Below, one piece after another: positions 34,376-47,452 of a stretch of 64,000 bases of DNA (position 1 is the stretch's first letter; each line of letters begins with the position of its first letter). The notes beneath the pieces were generated by a model that worked only from the letters and a program-made list of their open reading frames with translations, did not search any database and was not told the DNA's origin. The position numbers and the translations under genes were made by a program. Source of the DNA: Mytilus californianus (Eukaryota > Mollusca > Bivalvia > Mytilida > Mytilidae); the NCBI RefSeq assembly GCF_021869535.1, contig NW_026262701.1, positions 41,543,278 through 41,607,277 on the forward strand. Direction: 5' to 3'.

Positions 34376-35393
34376 TAATTACAAAACTTGAAATTAAGTG
34401 AAATCAAACTATTTATCAATTCTAAAAGTAAAAAGTTGATCGATGTTTACAAATTGATTAATTAATTGCACTAAGTGTTCCTAAATAGATATAAGAAGAA
34501 GTGAACATCTCAAGTTGATATATTAACTGTCTGGGTCAATTTGGTATATAATTATGTGTTCAGGCATGAGCATGGAATTGATTGATACGAAAGATAATGG
34601 TATATGAATTTATGACACAAAATCTATGTACGCATTATCAAAACCAAAATCAAGGGAACAGCCGTTTATATATGTTATTTAGCACATACTTACAACTTCT
34701 CGTCCAATCAAATTGCTTGAATTTGCCTTCTAGTTTTCATAGTACATACTTTTTTCGTGTACTAAGTAACTACGCATGAATGACCGCAAGGATAAAATTT
34801 TATTGTATCGTAATCAAGATATTAAAACAAAATTGCCACTGGCTATTTTTAAAATAAAATGCTGCGTTCCAAATTAAATTAAATAGTTTGTAATTAGTTT
34901 TCACATTGATTTTTAAATATCCTGCTATTAAAATCTTTGGATCTAAAAAATGCCTTTGACGATTGCAAATTTCTTTCATTTAGAAAAAGAATAACAAATA
35001 TGGTTCTTTATACCTTGATTATTATAGTACAACGCCATCTTAAAATTGTGATAATTTATCATCCATGCAATTACTTTGTACACAAAAAAGTTACTATGAA
35101 ACCTTGTGAAGGGAAATTAAGGCAACTTGATATATTTCTTCATTAATTGATTGATTAATTACTGATTGCTTAATGTCCAGTGGCAAATATTTCATTCATG
35201 TTCAAGACGATGTCATGAATTGAAAAACCGTGATAATGTCTGACGAGAATGTGCCATATATATATATACATGTTCTGATAAATCGTTTAGTTTTTACTTT
35301 GAAATAAAAAAAAAACCATAAACTCTAGTATCTTTAATCTATTGGTAGTTGCTTTTTAATGAATATCCGCTAGACTATATATGGGGACATACC
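34376..35393. other. No gene; short 'TTGATTGATT...TTAATGTCCAGTGGCAAATA' repeat at 35146-35220
   Basis: That motif is related to 28470-28510, 41336-41395 and the window end (63925-63950). Confidence 0.5.
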
Positions 35394-35575
35394 CAGGGCG
35401 GATCCAGCCATTTTTAAAATAGAGGCTACAACCCAGAATCAAGAGGGGGGGGGGGGGGGGGGGGTTTGGGGGGGGGGGGGGGGTCCAACCAAATGTCCCC
35501 ATTCAAAAGCATCGATAGTCTAAAAAAGGGTTTTTTCCAATCCCCAGACCCCCTCCTTTTTTGGATCCGCCACTG
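35394..35575 (+). mobile_element. MITE with CAGGGCGGATCC...GGATCCGCCACTG ends and G tracts
   Basis: Same terminal sequence class as 6793 and 12983. CATAC at 35388-35392 and 35576-35580 looks like a target duplication with one extra base. Internally G20 (35445-35464) and G16 (35468-35483). Confidence 0.82.
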
Positions 35576-35962
35576 CATACTATCTAATAATTTATCATAG
35601 GTTTAGTTTTACTGTGAAATTGAAAAATATTTTCAAGACATGTAAAGCTTCCACTGCAATTTAATTTTTGCCTGCTTTTGGTCAATTTATGTTGTCATCT
35701 TACCATGTAAAGAAGTACATGTATAGTAAAACACCGCTTTATATCAATAACCATAATTACACCAGCAGCTACCATCTTTTCATTCTGGAGTCAAGGGCCT
35801 TTTGAAATCACATATTTTACAATGATACTAGTGAGTACATTTACAAAACTTCGTTTATGAGCTCTGTTTTACCAACACCTGCGATACAAGTAGTCAGCCA
35901 AAATAAACTATCAATAGACCAATTAAAAGATTACTCGAGTTGTAAATATGTGCTAAATTGGA

Positions 35963-36052
35963 TAGTCTATGAAACGGTATGTACTATGAAATTAAATGCT
36001 CGGGGCAAGCCCCTCGCTCTAAATTTCATAGTATATACCTTTTCATAGACTA
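35963..36052. repeat. Fold-back palindrome with GGGGCAAGCCCC centre
   Basis: Left 'tagtctatgaaacggtatgt' pairs with right 'tatataccttttcatagact'; the centre is at 36001-36012. Confidence 0.9.
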
Positions 36053-36219
36053 ATCTAGACTTATTTCTAAGTCACAATGGGGTCAATAACACAAAGCAGC
36101 TCTTTGCAAGTTCAAAACGGCCCCTAGCACCGGTTTAATTCTTCGATACGATATCATACTCTATTATGTGCACTGACTTGGGATAATATCAAAAAGATAT
36201 AACAAAAATACCGAACTCA

Positions 36220-36400
36220 AAAAGGGGAAGTCAATACAAACTGACAAAACCAAACGTTATTAACAAACGGAACGAGTGAAAAACAATTGTCATATTCCTG
36301 ACTGGGTACAGGCTTTCCCCAAGGAAAATAGTGTGATGAGCCTGATTTTATAGATAGCTCAATCTCCCATTTGTATGACAGCCGTTATATTGACAAAAAC
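36220..36400 (+). repeat. Interspersed repeat (family of 24040-24250)
   Basis: 'aacggaacgagtgaaaaaca', 'cctgattttatagatagctc', 'ctcccatttgtatgacag'. Confidence 0.8.
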
Positions 36401-38970
36401 AAACAACTGTTACAATTAATTTTGGTTTGCATCTACACAGTCACTGCTGTATAAGATTCTTACTATTTTCCAGCTTGAAATTTAAGGAACATTACATGTA
36501 TCAACTGCCGATACAATCGTCAAATAGAGACGGGCATAAAATATTATATTTGCTTTCTTAGCTTGTCAAAGTTATGGGTTTTTTAATTCTAAATAGCTTT
36601 GCCTACAGAAGAGACGTTAATTGTCTGTGCAGTACAATTGGTAGCATTTAATATTACTTCTACCTCATGGTCGCTATCTCCAGCAACACTGATGAGACAT
36701 TACTCGTCAAAATCAGCATCTGTTGCATTAAAATTGGATCCGTTTGATAACAATTTTATCCCTGGGTCGATAGCTTTGCTGCCTGACTGTTTATCAGCAT
36801 TCCATTTCTGGCAATAAGATAGCCTAAGGGATGTTTTACTGAAATTTGATAAAATAAAAAGCCACCCGGGCTTAGTTATGCGTTTGGTTCTTTTTAGTGA
36901 TATTAGCTGGTAAATGTATTAGGTCTAGAACTTTGTAATAGTTTGGCCTTAAACATCACTTTGCAGACAAAAAATATAAATGTGCTTCTGGATCAATAAA
37001 ATTGGTAAAGTTTAATTTTATCGTCATTAAATATCAGTAGTTTTGAAATCTCAGAATGTTGTTTGTACAACAAAGCTGAATATGTTAAAGACGATGAAAG
37101 AGAAAGGAACGTAAAAAAGAGTTAAGAGAGGGAGTGTCCCACCTCCCTCTCTTTACCCAAAAGGTTCAACTTGATTAAAACAGGAAAATCGTACGATACT
37201 TAAATTCAAAATTTTAAATCCATATGAATATTGTTAACTGCAGCGACATTTGTATTTGTTATGAGGCACAAAAAGAAAATCTCTACTAATCCTACTCCTG
37301 ACTCACCACTAAACATTTACGTTCAGCCCAAACAGTCAAATTAAATGTGTGTTATTTGTAAAGACCCGTGTGATTCTAATACAAAAAGAAAACATTTCGA
37401 TATACCGTAAAAGAAAAACATGCATATTTGACATTACAAGCTATAAGTTTTTACGTTTTAAGGTTTCCACATGCCTCCATGGTAATGCATTTCAGTATCA
37501 AATGCAGCTTATTTGGCGACTTCTTAAATTTAGTGACAAAACATGGTTGTGAAAAAGCTTCATGTAATATTTTCAGCATAAAGTCATAGTTTTCATGGAG
37601 TATATTTTTACTCTGTAACAACTATTTCTGTGTATACTGAACAGTCTACATTACTGTAATTTAGTTATTGGTTGAACTTCATTCTTGAACATCAATATTT
37701 CAGCAATTGCATTGTATTCAGTACTTTTCTATGTAAACGAATATGTATAATTCTTTGAATAATGGTGACGTAGCTAAGATAAATTAATCGAATCGAACAA
37801 TACCATATTGCTTTCTAAAACAAGTGATCAAGTTGTGACAAAACCAATTTTGAAGACCAAATATCTTATAAATTAAAATAAATAGATACACGACGAGATG
37901 GCACCAACCACTGGGAAGATTTCGGACTCTGGATAATCTCATGGATATCTAACGTGATTAATGGGCGCTGAATTTTGTTCTCCTCTTTTTCGTATATCTA
38001 TAGAAGAACACAAGTTATAAGAGCAACATTACAATAGAAATAATCGAAAGCAATGTATACTAGAAGTATAAACGAAGGCTTGATTTAACAAGAAATGTCA
38101 TTGTTGTATCATAAACATGTAATAATGAGAATTAAATTCTTCTTTTTGTAATTGTTTTATGATGTAAAAGTTTCCACGGGTGCATATTTAGCATAAATAC
38201 AACAAATTTGCGCTTTGGACATTTTCACTACCCTATAAAATTACAACAAAATGCATTCAATTCTTATATTTACATTTTTATTATACAATCAAGATATTTC
38301 GAGTTCTAGTCTTTCGTTTGTATTTCTATGCATTCTTTTACCGGAGAGCAAGTTCAGTCTTAGACGTTTGCAGTTTAAATGGAAATAAAATATATAGTTT
38401 GGAATGCCTTAGATAATAATTAACGGAATCGTATGAAACTTCCATGTAATATAATTATTACTGATTAACAGTTAAATATGAAGTTTCGTTATTGTTTTTG
38501 GTTTAAATGGGGAAATATTTATATTAAAGTTCAGTATTTTCAAAAACCCCAAAGATTTCCATCAAGGATTTTTTTTTACACTAGAGTAAGCAATTTTAAC
38601 TAGTGTTTGTTCAATTTGTAGTTATGAAAAAGCCACAATTCAATAATAAAAAAGGCCTCCTATGATTTTATACAATGATCCGTTTTCAAAAAGTTAATTT
38701 TAAAATCACCGACTTTGTTTCAAATTTGGGATTTTTTGGCAAGGGAAATGACTTCTAGGCATAACAAACGATACCACTATAGACACATGCATCCAGGGGA
38801 CATTTAGACACGTTTATCTTTGTGAAGACTGAAAGAGTAAAAGGACTTAAGGTATAAGTCAATGGTATGACATTCTTAAGAAACAAAAATAACTAAATGG
38901 CAACAAGTGTCAAAATACAGTCTTCAACAATAAACCAGAGTCTATACAAAACATGCCAGGCTCTAAATGT
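36401..38970. other. No recognised gene
   Basis: Only domain-free frames (e.g. 36599-36817 and 37349-37552). Composition is ordinary for the window. Confidence 0.45.
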
Positions 38971-38974
38971 ACTG

Positions 38975-39045
38975 ATGAGTCTTTTGTAGACGAAACGCGC
39001 GTCTGGTGTGCAAAATTCTAATCTTGGTATCTATGATGAGGTTAT
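38975..39045 (+). repeat. 'GTAGACGAAACGCGCGTCTGG' module
   Basis: Reads 'gatgagtcttttgtagacga' then 'aacgcgcgtctggtgtgcaa'. Diverged copies at 745-805 and 2555-2610. Confidence 0.85.
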
Positions 39046-39599
39046 TTGTCCTTAGTCTATGAAAGTTGTTAATAATTCGAACAGAAACAATCAAAGATCT
39101 GTCATTTACACCCAATTCTTCAGATAATGCAATCTATGGTGGCTTTAATATATTTCTTTCTTTGTGTGTGTCTCATTGGTTGGCATCCGCTTTCTGTAGC
39201 CAAATGATAGCGATATCAATAACAATGAAAATTAAAATAAAAAATTGATTTTGTGACAGGGTTTACTTTTCAAAATTGTGAAATCATTCATTTTACTCTG
39301 TTTTTCTTTAGTAACATCCGAATGTGCAGTCGAAATAAAGCAATAGATATGACAAGAGGTAAACATTTATAGTGCTCAGCTTATTCGTAAATGAAATTAT
39401 GTTTGGTGAATAATTCATGAAAATCTGCAACAATTTATACATACAAAAGTCCAGTACCAATACTCATGAAATATGTTTATTTACATTGACAACAGACCTG
39501 TCAGAAATGTTTATCTACATTTTCTAATCAGACAATTCCATAAAATATTTAACAGATTGTTTATTTGAACTTTCAAAAATTCACCTGGACAATCACCTC

Positions 39600-40960
39600 A
39601 GCATATACACCAAGACTTGGTTGCACAAACGTCTATTAAGTTAATATATTATTAACTCTTAATAGACTATTAAATATCTAATTAATACTGGTTCTCTGTA
39701 ACAATTTAAACTCTTATATAGGGAGTGTGGCACGCATGGTCATGGATTTTCTTCAAACTTCACACACTTACTAGTCTTGATGAAACAAACAAAAAATGGC
39801 AAAATTTTGGTTGCTAAGCATATTGGTTGCCATAGCAACCGATGACCAGTTTTACCTCTTCTGAATATCTATGATTTTAAGCTGAAAAAGGCCATTTTCA
39901 ACATAATTTTTCATAATAAATAATTAAATAATGAATATTGTTTTATGATTTTATTAAATATATGCATTTTATTAATGTAATTTAATAACTGATATTTTCA
40001 TATTCCATTTCAATCATTATCACATATACCCCCCTTTTTATGTGGTTTGCATTAGGTAAAAAATACCCTTTTGAGGTCATTTTTGAATGCTCACCATATT
40101 TGTTTGCGGACACCTGAGTTAAAGTCAACCATGAATTCATAGATATCATAGTCTTATCTTATCAATGATGCGAAAAAGTTACCATGGATACAAAATGCTT
40201 AGTTTTCATTTTTTCAGAAATTTTTTTTTTTTAAATTTTGAAAAAAAATGTTTTAAAACCTAATTCTGCAGTCAGAAAAAAATAAATAAATATACAATAT
40301 GTAGAAATTATTGTAATCATCAAAATTTTAAACATATTCATATATAACGGTATTATAGTTTTAATTGTGTTGCTATGGAAACAATTTCATTTTGATACAC
40401 AAGTTTAAAACAATTTTGAAAAAAGTTTCAGTTAGTTTCTTAAATGTGCACAAAATTAGGAAAACTAAAACACTTATTAAGTTTCACTGTATACACACAT
40501 GTGTATATATAAATGATTTTGCTAGTATAGTATTTCGATAATGGTGTTACCACTTGAAGGAAACAAACACAATTTCTCTATTCTGGATAAAAGTGCTGAT
40601 TATAAAGAAATGTCAGTCTGTTTTCATGATCATGAAAAATATACAAGAAAAACAATTACTCAATCTAGAAAAAAAAACAAATAAAATCATGTAAATAATT
40701 ACATATTCAATTGTACAATATTTGCCATTGAATGTGTTACCATGGAAACAAGTAGTTCATTTTGAAAAAATACGGATAAGTACTAATTTTTACAAATGCG
40801 TTTTAATGAACTTCGATACATATAACAATGAATGTATACAGTTTTGCTTACATAACCAGGTTTTCTTGTATTTGAGAAATATTAATAATATTCCAGGCAT
40901 TATTAGTGATAGTGTTGCCATAGAAACAACAAATTACATGTATATGCATAAACTTGGAAA
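39600..40960 (+). repeat. AT-rich repeat region carrying five X-box-like palindromes
   Basis: RFX-type X-box matches (GTTNCCATGGNAAC) at 39825-39840, 40178-40191, 40369-40382, 40736-40749 and 40914-40927. The left part (39640-39720, 'attaactcttaatagactatt') is related, inverted, to 55480-55700, which ends in another X-box. An 85-codon frame at 40722-40979 runs through two of the boxes and has no domain. Confidence 0.65.
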
Positions 40961-41281
40961 ACGCTTGAAAATAGACTAAATCTCTCATACAAAAACTCTC
41001 TTCTGTAAGTTTTCAATTTAATGCAGTGTCAAAGAATGATGGCTTTTACAAGTCAGTCCATCAACTAGTATTCAAATGCTGTAGTGAAGATTAAAGATCA
41101 AAGTGCCACTTGGTGTTGACAGATTGGAATTTTAGCTACTAGCTCCTAACTATTTATACATAATATTAAGAAGATACAATCAGAACATTGTTCAGTTGAC
41201 AGTTCAAGAAAGGCCAAGCTTAAAATTGTTTGTGTGAGGCACAGAAATAGATACTTATCACAAATGAAAATAATCAATATC

Positions 41282-41308
41282 GGGGGGGGGGGGGGGGGGG
41301 GGGGGGGG
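41282..41308. repeat. G27 homopolymer
   Basis: Longest of seven G/C runs in the window. Confidence 0.97.
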
Positions 41309-41335
41309 TAATATTTTGTAAAAATGAAATGATCG

Positions 41336-41545
41336 ATTAGTTATGGTTTGCTTTGTGTCCAGTGTCAAATATCTCATGCATATTTCAGAAGAGAACAAAA
41401 TCAATAAATTTAATAGGAACATTGTTGGTCCAGTGCTAGATATAAGAAGATGTGGTATGAGTGCCAATGAGACAACTCTCCATCCAAGTCAAAATTTATA
41501 AAAGTAAACCATTATAGGTCACAGTACGGTCTACTGACCCAAAAT
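41336..41545 (+). repeat. Two short interspersed repeats in tandem
   Basis: 41336-41395 carries the 'tgtccagtgtcaaatatctc' motif; 41438-41540 is a truncated 'gaagatgtggtatgagtgcc' copy. Confidence 0.85.
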
Positions 41546-43095
41546 TAATTAAATGTAATAATTTGATACACTTCAAAGTAAATGATGATTGACCATCTAA
41601 CCTTTCTTTCTATAAAGGAAAAAATACCTATATTATGAGCTGTTTATTTTTCTTATTCATTATTAAACTCGATGTTGAAATGGCAAAGCATGTATAGCGA
41701 TACGTTTTGAATGTTATTGTACTATTGGATGATGAGTATCAACCTGAAGATCATTTTTGAGGTGAAGTTGAAAAAAATAGACAATTTCAAAAAGATCCGG
41801 CAATATGGGTAGGCTGGGATGAAGGCGGACAATTTGAAATATCACTGGAAATCGGGATCAATTGGACAAGGACAGAAATTTCAATAGGTCAACTTGGGTG
41901 CCCCTAAAAGAATTAGCACAAGGGTTCTTTAGCAAACAAAGGGCGTAACCAACAAGGGCGGGTACTGTCGGCCGTTGACCCGATGGTCCCTGCTATCCAC
42001 CCGACACATTTCTTGTTTGCCGTTCTGGCCGGGGAGGAATTTTTGAAATTTTCCAAAAAATTCGTTTTCCTACGAGGACCCGCGGAAAATCTGTCAGATG
42101 GTGGCTGCGGGTCTTAAAACGAGCAGTAGGGGGGAAATATACCATCTGGACAATTTTCATATAACGGGTCCCACTGACTGCCTAAAGTGATGGCCCGCTA
42201 CATTTATTCCATATGTAATCAACCAAATATTTCCAATAAATAAGGAGGGGACGGGCCCTCAGGGCCCCTGGATCCGCCTATGGTAGCACTATCTTAACAT
42301 TAGTATTAGGCATTGGATTATTGAAATTTAAGAAAATAACAATTATCTTAAGTTTATGGATTTTTAGCAGCAAATTAAAAAATATTGACCATAAATTATG
42401 ATTACTCTTTACGATGAAAGGGTAACTTTAAAAGAATTATATACATGTACATATAATTTGATTTTCACTGAACATGCTGAAAGCCCATTACAGAAAGATG
42501 TTTCTCAAAATTAGTATATTGTCTTTCTTTTAACAAAAAAAAATTAGATTTTACTTTGAAACAAAACTCAATGTTTATAACATATAATACATGTGACTTT
42601 TTGTCCTTGGCTTTTTGTCTGTGACTTTCTGTCCTATATTCTGACCGTTATCATGACCAGGAAAAATGACTTTATACCTATTTATATGTAATAGGCTTTG
42701 CATCAAATTTATAGAAACACTTAGATTGAACCATTAATTTTATCAAATAAGAAAATATAAAATGCTTTTCAAACATATTAGCAAACGATAAATGTATTGA
42801 CTTTCGAGAACATTTGGCATACCTCAAGTTAAGTCGTTGAATATGTTTACTTATTACTATACTATATAATAAAATATTAATTTTCGCGAACCATTTAGGT
42901 CACAGAAATTCCAAAAAATGGCATCAGTAAGGAGAGTTGTACAAATGATGTGAATACACAGAACCCGGATCCAAATTATCTTTTACTAAAAGTATTCATC
43001 ATTTTCTGTTTTGTATGTACTAACAACATTTCATTTTTCTACAATTTCGATTAAAGTATTATAAAACCTGCAGTTCAATAGGTCACATGCCCCAA
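41546..43095. other. No sure gene; possible small exon near 42899-43054
   Basis: After 'gaaccatttag' a 52-codon frame (VTEIPKNGISKESC... with a hydrophobic LLLKVFIIFCFVC) runs to TAA at 43052-43054. It could be a terminal exon with a membrane tail, or chance. 41930-42285 ends 'ggatccgcctatgg', an edge of another GGCGGATCC-type element. Confidence 0.25.
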
Positions 43096-43100
43096 ATAAA

Positions 43101-43260
43101 CATTCCCCGATTGGTCGAACTACTGTGGCCTCGGTGTAAAGCAACGCAAGCCTCGATGTAAATATCACGCTTCCAAAAATAGAGGTTTGTCCCAACTTAA
43201 CATTCCCCGATTGGTTGAATTGCTGCTCGGTGTAAAGCAACGGATGCCTTGATGCAATGA
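43101..43260. repeat. 100-bp partial tandem duplication
   Basis: 'cattccccgattggt(c/t)gaa' at 43101 and 43201, both followed by 'ctcggtgtaaagcaacg'. Confidence 0.9.
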
Positions 43261-45401
43261 AGAAAAGGGGTTGACAGGATAAACGTAATCGTTATAAATT
43301 TTAACTTCATGGTTCTTATGCAAGCAAATTTAATAAACAATGATTTTATACAGATCTGTTATTGTTTTCACCTTACATAGGGCTTTATTTCTGATCTTAT
43401 TTCTGTGTACACAATTCTGAATCTACATATTTCACCTATATCAATATTAGGTAATCCGTTTGGACGATTCCATATACTATTATGTTTTAGGGTTTTTTTT
43501 AGCTTCAGTGTCGAGTTGGTGTATAGTATTGAAGGCTGTCTGCGAGAAATAAATCCTTTTTTCTGATAGATTAACTAAATTCAAAACCAATATAAAAATA
43601 GTTAACACATATATTTTATTTAACTGAGTAAATTGATCGGAATGTGAATGATACATGACCATACATAAACCTAAAATTCGTTTTGGTCTATCCCAGTGAT
43701 GACATTTGCGCGGGAATTTAGTCCATTGACATATCGTAATATAAATTACTTTGGATTATAATTATCTTTAGATGTAATGTTACAGGATATAATGTGAAAT
43801 TATTTGTCTCTTCTTTTATAGTACACGAGTTTGACGTCAGGTTTGTACACATGAAGTCTCTAGTCTAAAAAAAGCCAGTGGCAGTGACAGAACGCTTTCG
43901 AGACGCGACGGCCATACTTCCATGACGGCCATGGGATGTTTCGGCCATACCGTCACATCGTCCATGGGACATATCGGCCACACATTGTGAGACGTATCGT
44001 CCACACTTTAAAAATTTTTTTTTATTGAGGTTATAGCACAAAATATAATAATAAAATAAGTATTTATTCATAATAATAACATTAATATGATTTTGTAGTA
44101 TTTTTTTCTGTACAAGAGATCTTATTTATTCTTGTAAGAGTTATCTTTGCTTGATCATCATCACTCGTGTTTACAACTTGTTGGGGCCATATTATGTAAG
44201 TATATTGACTATTTCTTCATTATCAGTTATAAACAATTTCTGAAGAATCATTTTTATTGTAATGTGATATAAAGGCATCTTATTTTATATGAAGTTTAAA
44301 CTGTAGGAATGTTGACTGTCGCTGTCGATGACGATATATAAATACACGCACATGTCACAGATCTTTTTATTATATCTGTAAAAAATATATTATTCTAAAC
44401 AATAAAAATCTTCTCAATCTCAGTCTTGGTGAAATTTAAAACAGGACTCAGTGTTAAGGTTAACTCTAAGGAAGGCAGTTCATCAAGTTCGAGTTATATT
44501 TGTCATGTTCATCAGACAGTACATAGTTTAATAATTCTGTATTTTTTTTCTTTCTTATAGTTTAGAGTCATTCCATTTGCTGAACATCTTTCCAAGACGG
44601 AGACTACTGTAGAACTTTCCAATAACATAACAAATTACCCGTAATATCCGACAGGAATGTGCACCCTAATAACATGATAAAAGATGGCCAGTTTCATTTT
44701 TATCATACTGAATGTTCTTTTTGCTTAAGTTTGTTCATTGTGTTGAATACTATTTGTTGACAATTTAAATGTTCCCATTTTTGTGCATTTGTTGATGGAG
44801 AATTGTATTATGGACAATCAAACCAATATACTCTAGTATAAGAAACAAAAAGATAATATTTTTGTTTAATATATTTTATTTATTCATTCAGTCATACAGA
44901 TAAACAAATATACAACAAACATATAAATCATACATCATTCATACACAAAACACTCATATATATTATTCTTTTCGTTCAGACATGTAGAAAATCAAACACA
45001 TCGAAATGTAAGAACATACATATATACATATGCCATTGAACATTCATCTTATATACATTTTTTAAATTAACAATCTCACACTTTTTCTCTCATATGCTCA
45101 TGTCACTCATTCATTTATTCCACTGCATACACATTTCACCCAATATTCAAACATTTATATTCACATTCACACATATAACCTATATCATAAAGCACTAAAA
45201 TACATAAACGTGCAGTTATAAAAGTCACAACATAACCATTCAGTTATAAAAGTCACAACTGAAACAAAAGCACTAAACATACCAAAATATACTATATTAT
45301 GATCATTTACTTCATGAACTCATTAAAGTTACTATTTTAACAAAGCACTATACACATAATAAGCACAACCAATAAGTTCTTCAAGTCACTACAATTAACA
45401 C

Positions 45402-45721
45402 TTAATCAGACTCGATGTCGGAATCTTCAGAGTCGGACTCTGGGAGGGTCTCTGGCTGTGGAACAGGGGGTGCATACAGATGGCCCACGGAACGGAGGAA
45501 GTCTGATGTTCTGATACTGTCTTCCTCGTACTGGTCCCACAGTGAAGTTAGACGGCCTTGAAGCTGCTTGTATGTGTCTCGTTGATATCGGCTGAGTTGC
45601 TGTTCACTCACAAGCTGCTGTGTGATGGACACGGTCTTTGCTTCTTGTAGGAAGGCTGGCACAATCTTATAGAAATGGAGGTGGTTGTGGGCAGCCTTGC
45701 CATTGAAACGCCTATGCCACC
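45402..45721 (-). CDS. MULE transposase gene exon 6: C-terminal tail
   Basis: Acceptor TTTATTTTAG|GG completes the Gly of N-D-V-E-G-W-H-R-R-F-N. The exon then gives H-N-H-L-H-F-Y-K-I-V-P-A-F-L-Q-E-A and a Gln-rich helical region, and ends with an acidic S-D-S-E-D-S-D-I-E-S-D tail at TAA/TGA-bounded 45402. Frame is intact; no stops. Confidence 0.92.
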
Positions 45722-46065
45722 CTAAAATAAACACAATAATTACTAAAAATTTGAATAAAAACGAAACAATTTTAATGTTAATAGTTATAAAAACTCAAAT
45801 ATGATGATAGTATAACTTTAACTTTACCATCCTAAACTAATTAAACACAATAGATACTAAAAAATTTTTAATGTGTAAAGTTATTTTATTTTAAGATTGA
45901 AATATGATCATAGTATAACTTTATAAAATGCAATAAAAAAATGATGAAGCGGTATTCATATGGGTTCTCATTGCTGCTGGTTGGAAGTTTCGGGAATTGT
46001 TGTCTCATCTTCTTATTTTTATTTTATTATTAACTATAAAAAATATTAATAATAAATAAAAATAC

Positions 46066-46416
46066 CTTCTACATCATTGTTTGTCCTCACTGAGAGCCGA
46101 TGGACAGACCACTGTTGAACAGTACAGACTGTGTTGTTGAACCAGGTACGTTGAAGGTAGGTCATCAGCTGCTTGATCTGTGGTGAGGCTGTTGCAGTGG
46201 TTTGAAGCATCTCTGTAAAAGCTGGTCTGATGTGGTCAGATGGCAGGTATGGCAGAGCAAGTAACTTCCTGATGAAGAGGTGGACGCTCTTCTTGGAGTC
46301 ATAGGCGGTCTTCAACCCCAACTTGGCAACCTTCCGCATGACTGCTTGGCACCAGTGGAATGAACATCCCTTTATCTCGGCTGTAGGAAAGACGGTCTTG
46401 ATGGCTGACCAGGCTG
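46066..46416 (-). CDS. MULE transposase gene exon 5: catalytic-core C-terminal half
   Basis: Acceptor AATTTACAG|CA; donor GTAGAAG|GTATTT (phase 1). Reads A-W-S-A-I-K-T-V-F-P-x-A-x-I-K-G-C-S-F-H-W-C-Q-A, then a helical stretch with 'RKLLALPYLP', then 'TWF', 'QWSVHRLSVRTNNDVE'. The G-C-x-F-H-x-x-Q-A and R-T-N-N-D-V-E-G-W-H blocks are hallmarks of MULE transposases (DDE class). The catalytic D residues normally lie upstream, in sequence that is missing; in relatives a D-F-E triplet precedes this A-W at the lost exon edge. Confidence 0.92.
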
Positions 46417-46565
46417 CTGTAAATTTAAATGACACATATTAGTTTATACATTTTAAAATTATATGATGAAGAGATTTTATAATAAATGAAATTTTACACT
46501 AATATACCACTTTTTGTTTTTTCATACCATTTTGTTGGATTTTTTTTTTTTAAATAACTGTAATA

Positions 46566-46725
46566 TATGGATGGAGAGTTGTCTCATTGGCACTCATACC
46601 ACATCTTCCTATATTTACATATATATAAATATTTTGTGACGTGTTTATAAAAGTAAAGAAGTACATTTGATCTTTGTTAGAGAAATGTTTCATTGACAAT
46701 CATACCATGTATTCTTATTTCTATA
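46566..46725 (-). repeat. Truncated GATGTGGTATGA repeats inside the deleted intron
   Basis: 46566-46615 is the complement of 'gatgtggtatgagtgccaat'; a poorer piece lies at 46675-46720. They sit in the 480-bp gap where catalytic exons should be. Confidence 0.8.
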
Positions 46726-46896
46726 AACCAAAAAAATTACATATATATATATATATATACAATAATTTGTGACATGTGTAATAACAGTTTAACAGAATAC
46801 AAATATATAACTTAAAAATAAACCGACCCACTTGGTCTCTAAGTCACATCATATATAATACATTTTCTTTATATGATAGATCTATTATAATTATAC

Positions 46897-47029
46897 CTTA
46901 ACTGTATACGAAAACCCGTCACTGCTGACTAGCTTCTTGGCTCTTTTCATCGTACCGTTCTCCACTACCTCGAAGGTTACTGGTCTGTCGTCTACAAATG
47001 AGTCTGAAAGCTCTGGATCTTTAATATCA
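46897..47029 (-). CDS. MULE transposase gene exon 4: first half of FLYWCH-like domain
   Basis: Acceptor TATTTTCAG|TG, donor GTTAAG|GTATAA. Contains 'VTFEVVENGTMKRAKKLV' then S-D-G-F-S-Y-T-V-K. This is the F/Y-x(n)-L...G-x-x-Y/F-x-V pattern opening a FLYWCH zinc finger. The second half (W-x-C ... H-x-H) should follow in the next exon but is not present. Ends phase 0, while the next recognisable exon starts in phase 1, so exon sequence has been lost here. Confidence 0.8.
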
Positions 47030-47452
47030 CTGAAAATAATGAAAATTACATTTGTAACTTTAACAAAACTTAGTTACAAATTAGAGATATTATCTTAATG
47101 GCTTTAACAGATTCAATATTTTATTATAGTCTCACCACAGACAAACATAAAAAGAGATTCACTTAAATAAATTTAAAACATTAAAAATATTGCATTGTAT
47201 GCACCAATCTTAAAAAGATTTATGAGAGACTTTTAAGATATAACATATACATATAAATATATTTTTACACCTTTATATTTAAAATTTACAATATACACCA
47301 GTTTGACTTAAAATTATTAAAAACTTCTTTTGCCTGAAAATAACATTATTAATTTTAAAATAATTTATTAATAATTATTACATTAAATTAATTTGAAATA
47401 GTAATAAAAAATTAAGAGACTAATAAAAAATATGATTAATTAAACCAAATAC

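Noticed and set aside
39310-39357. Possible 48-bp microexon (TTTAG|...|GTAAAC)
   Set aside because: Too short and without a partner exon to support it.
40722-40979. 85-codon ORF near the X-boxes
   Set aside because: Runs through repeat palindromes; composition matches AT-rich non-coding DNA.
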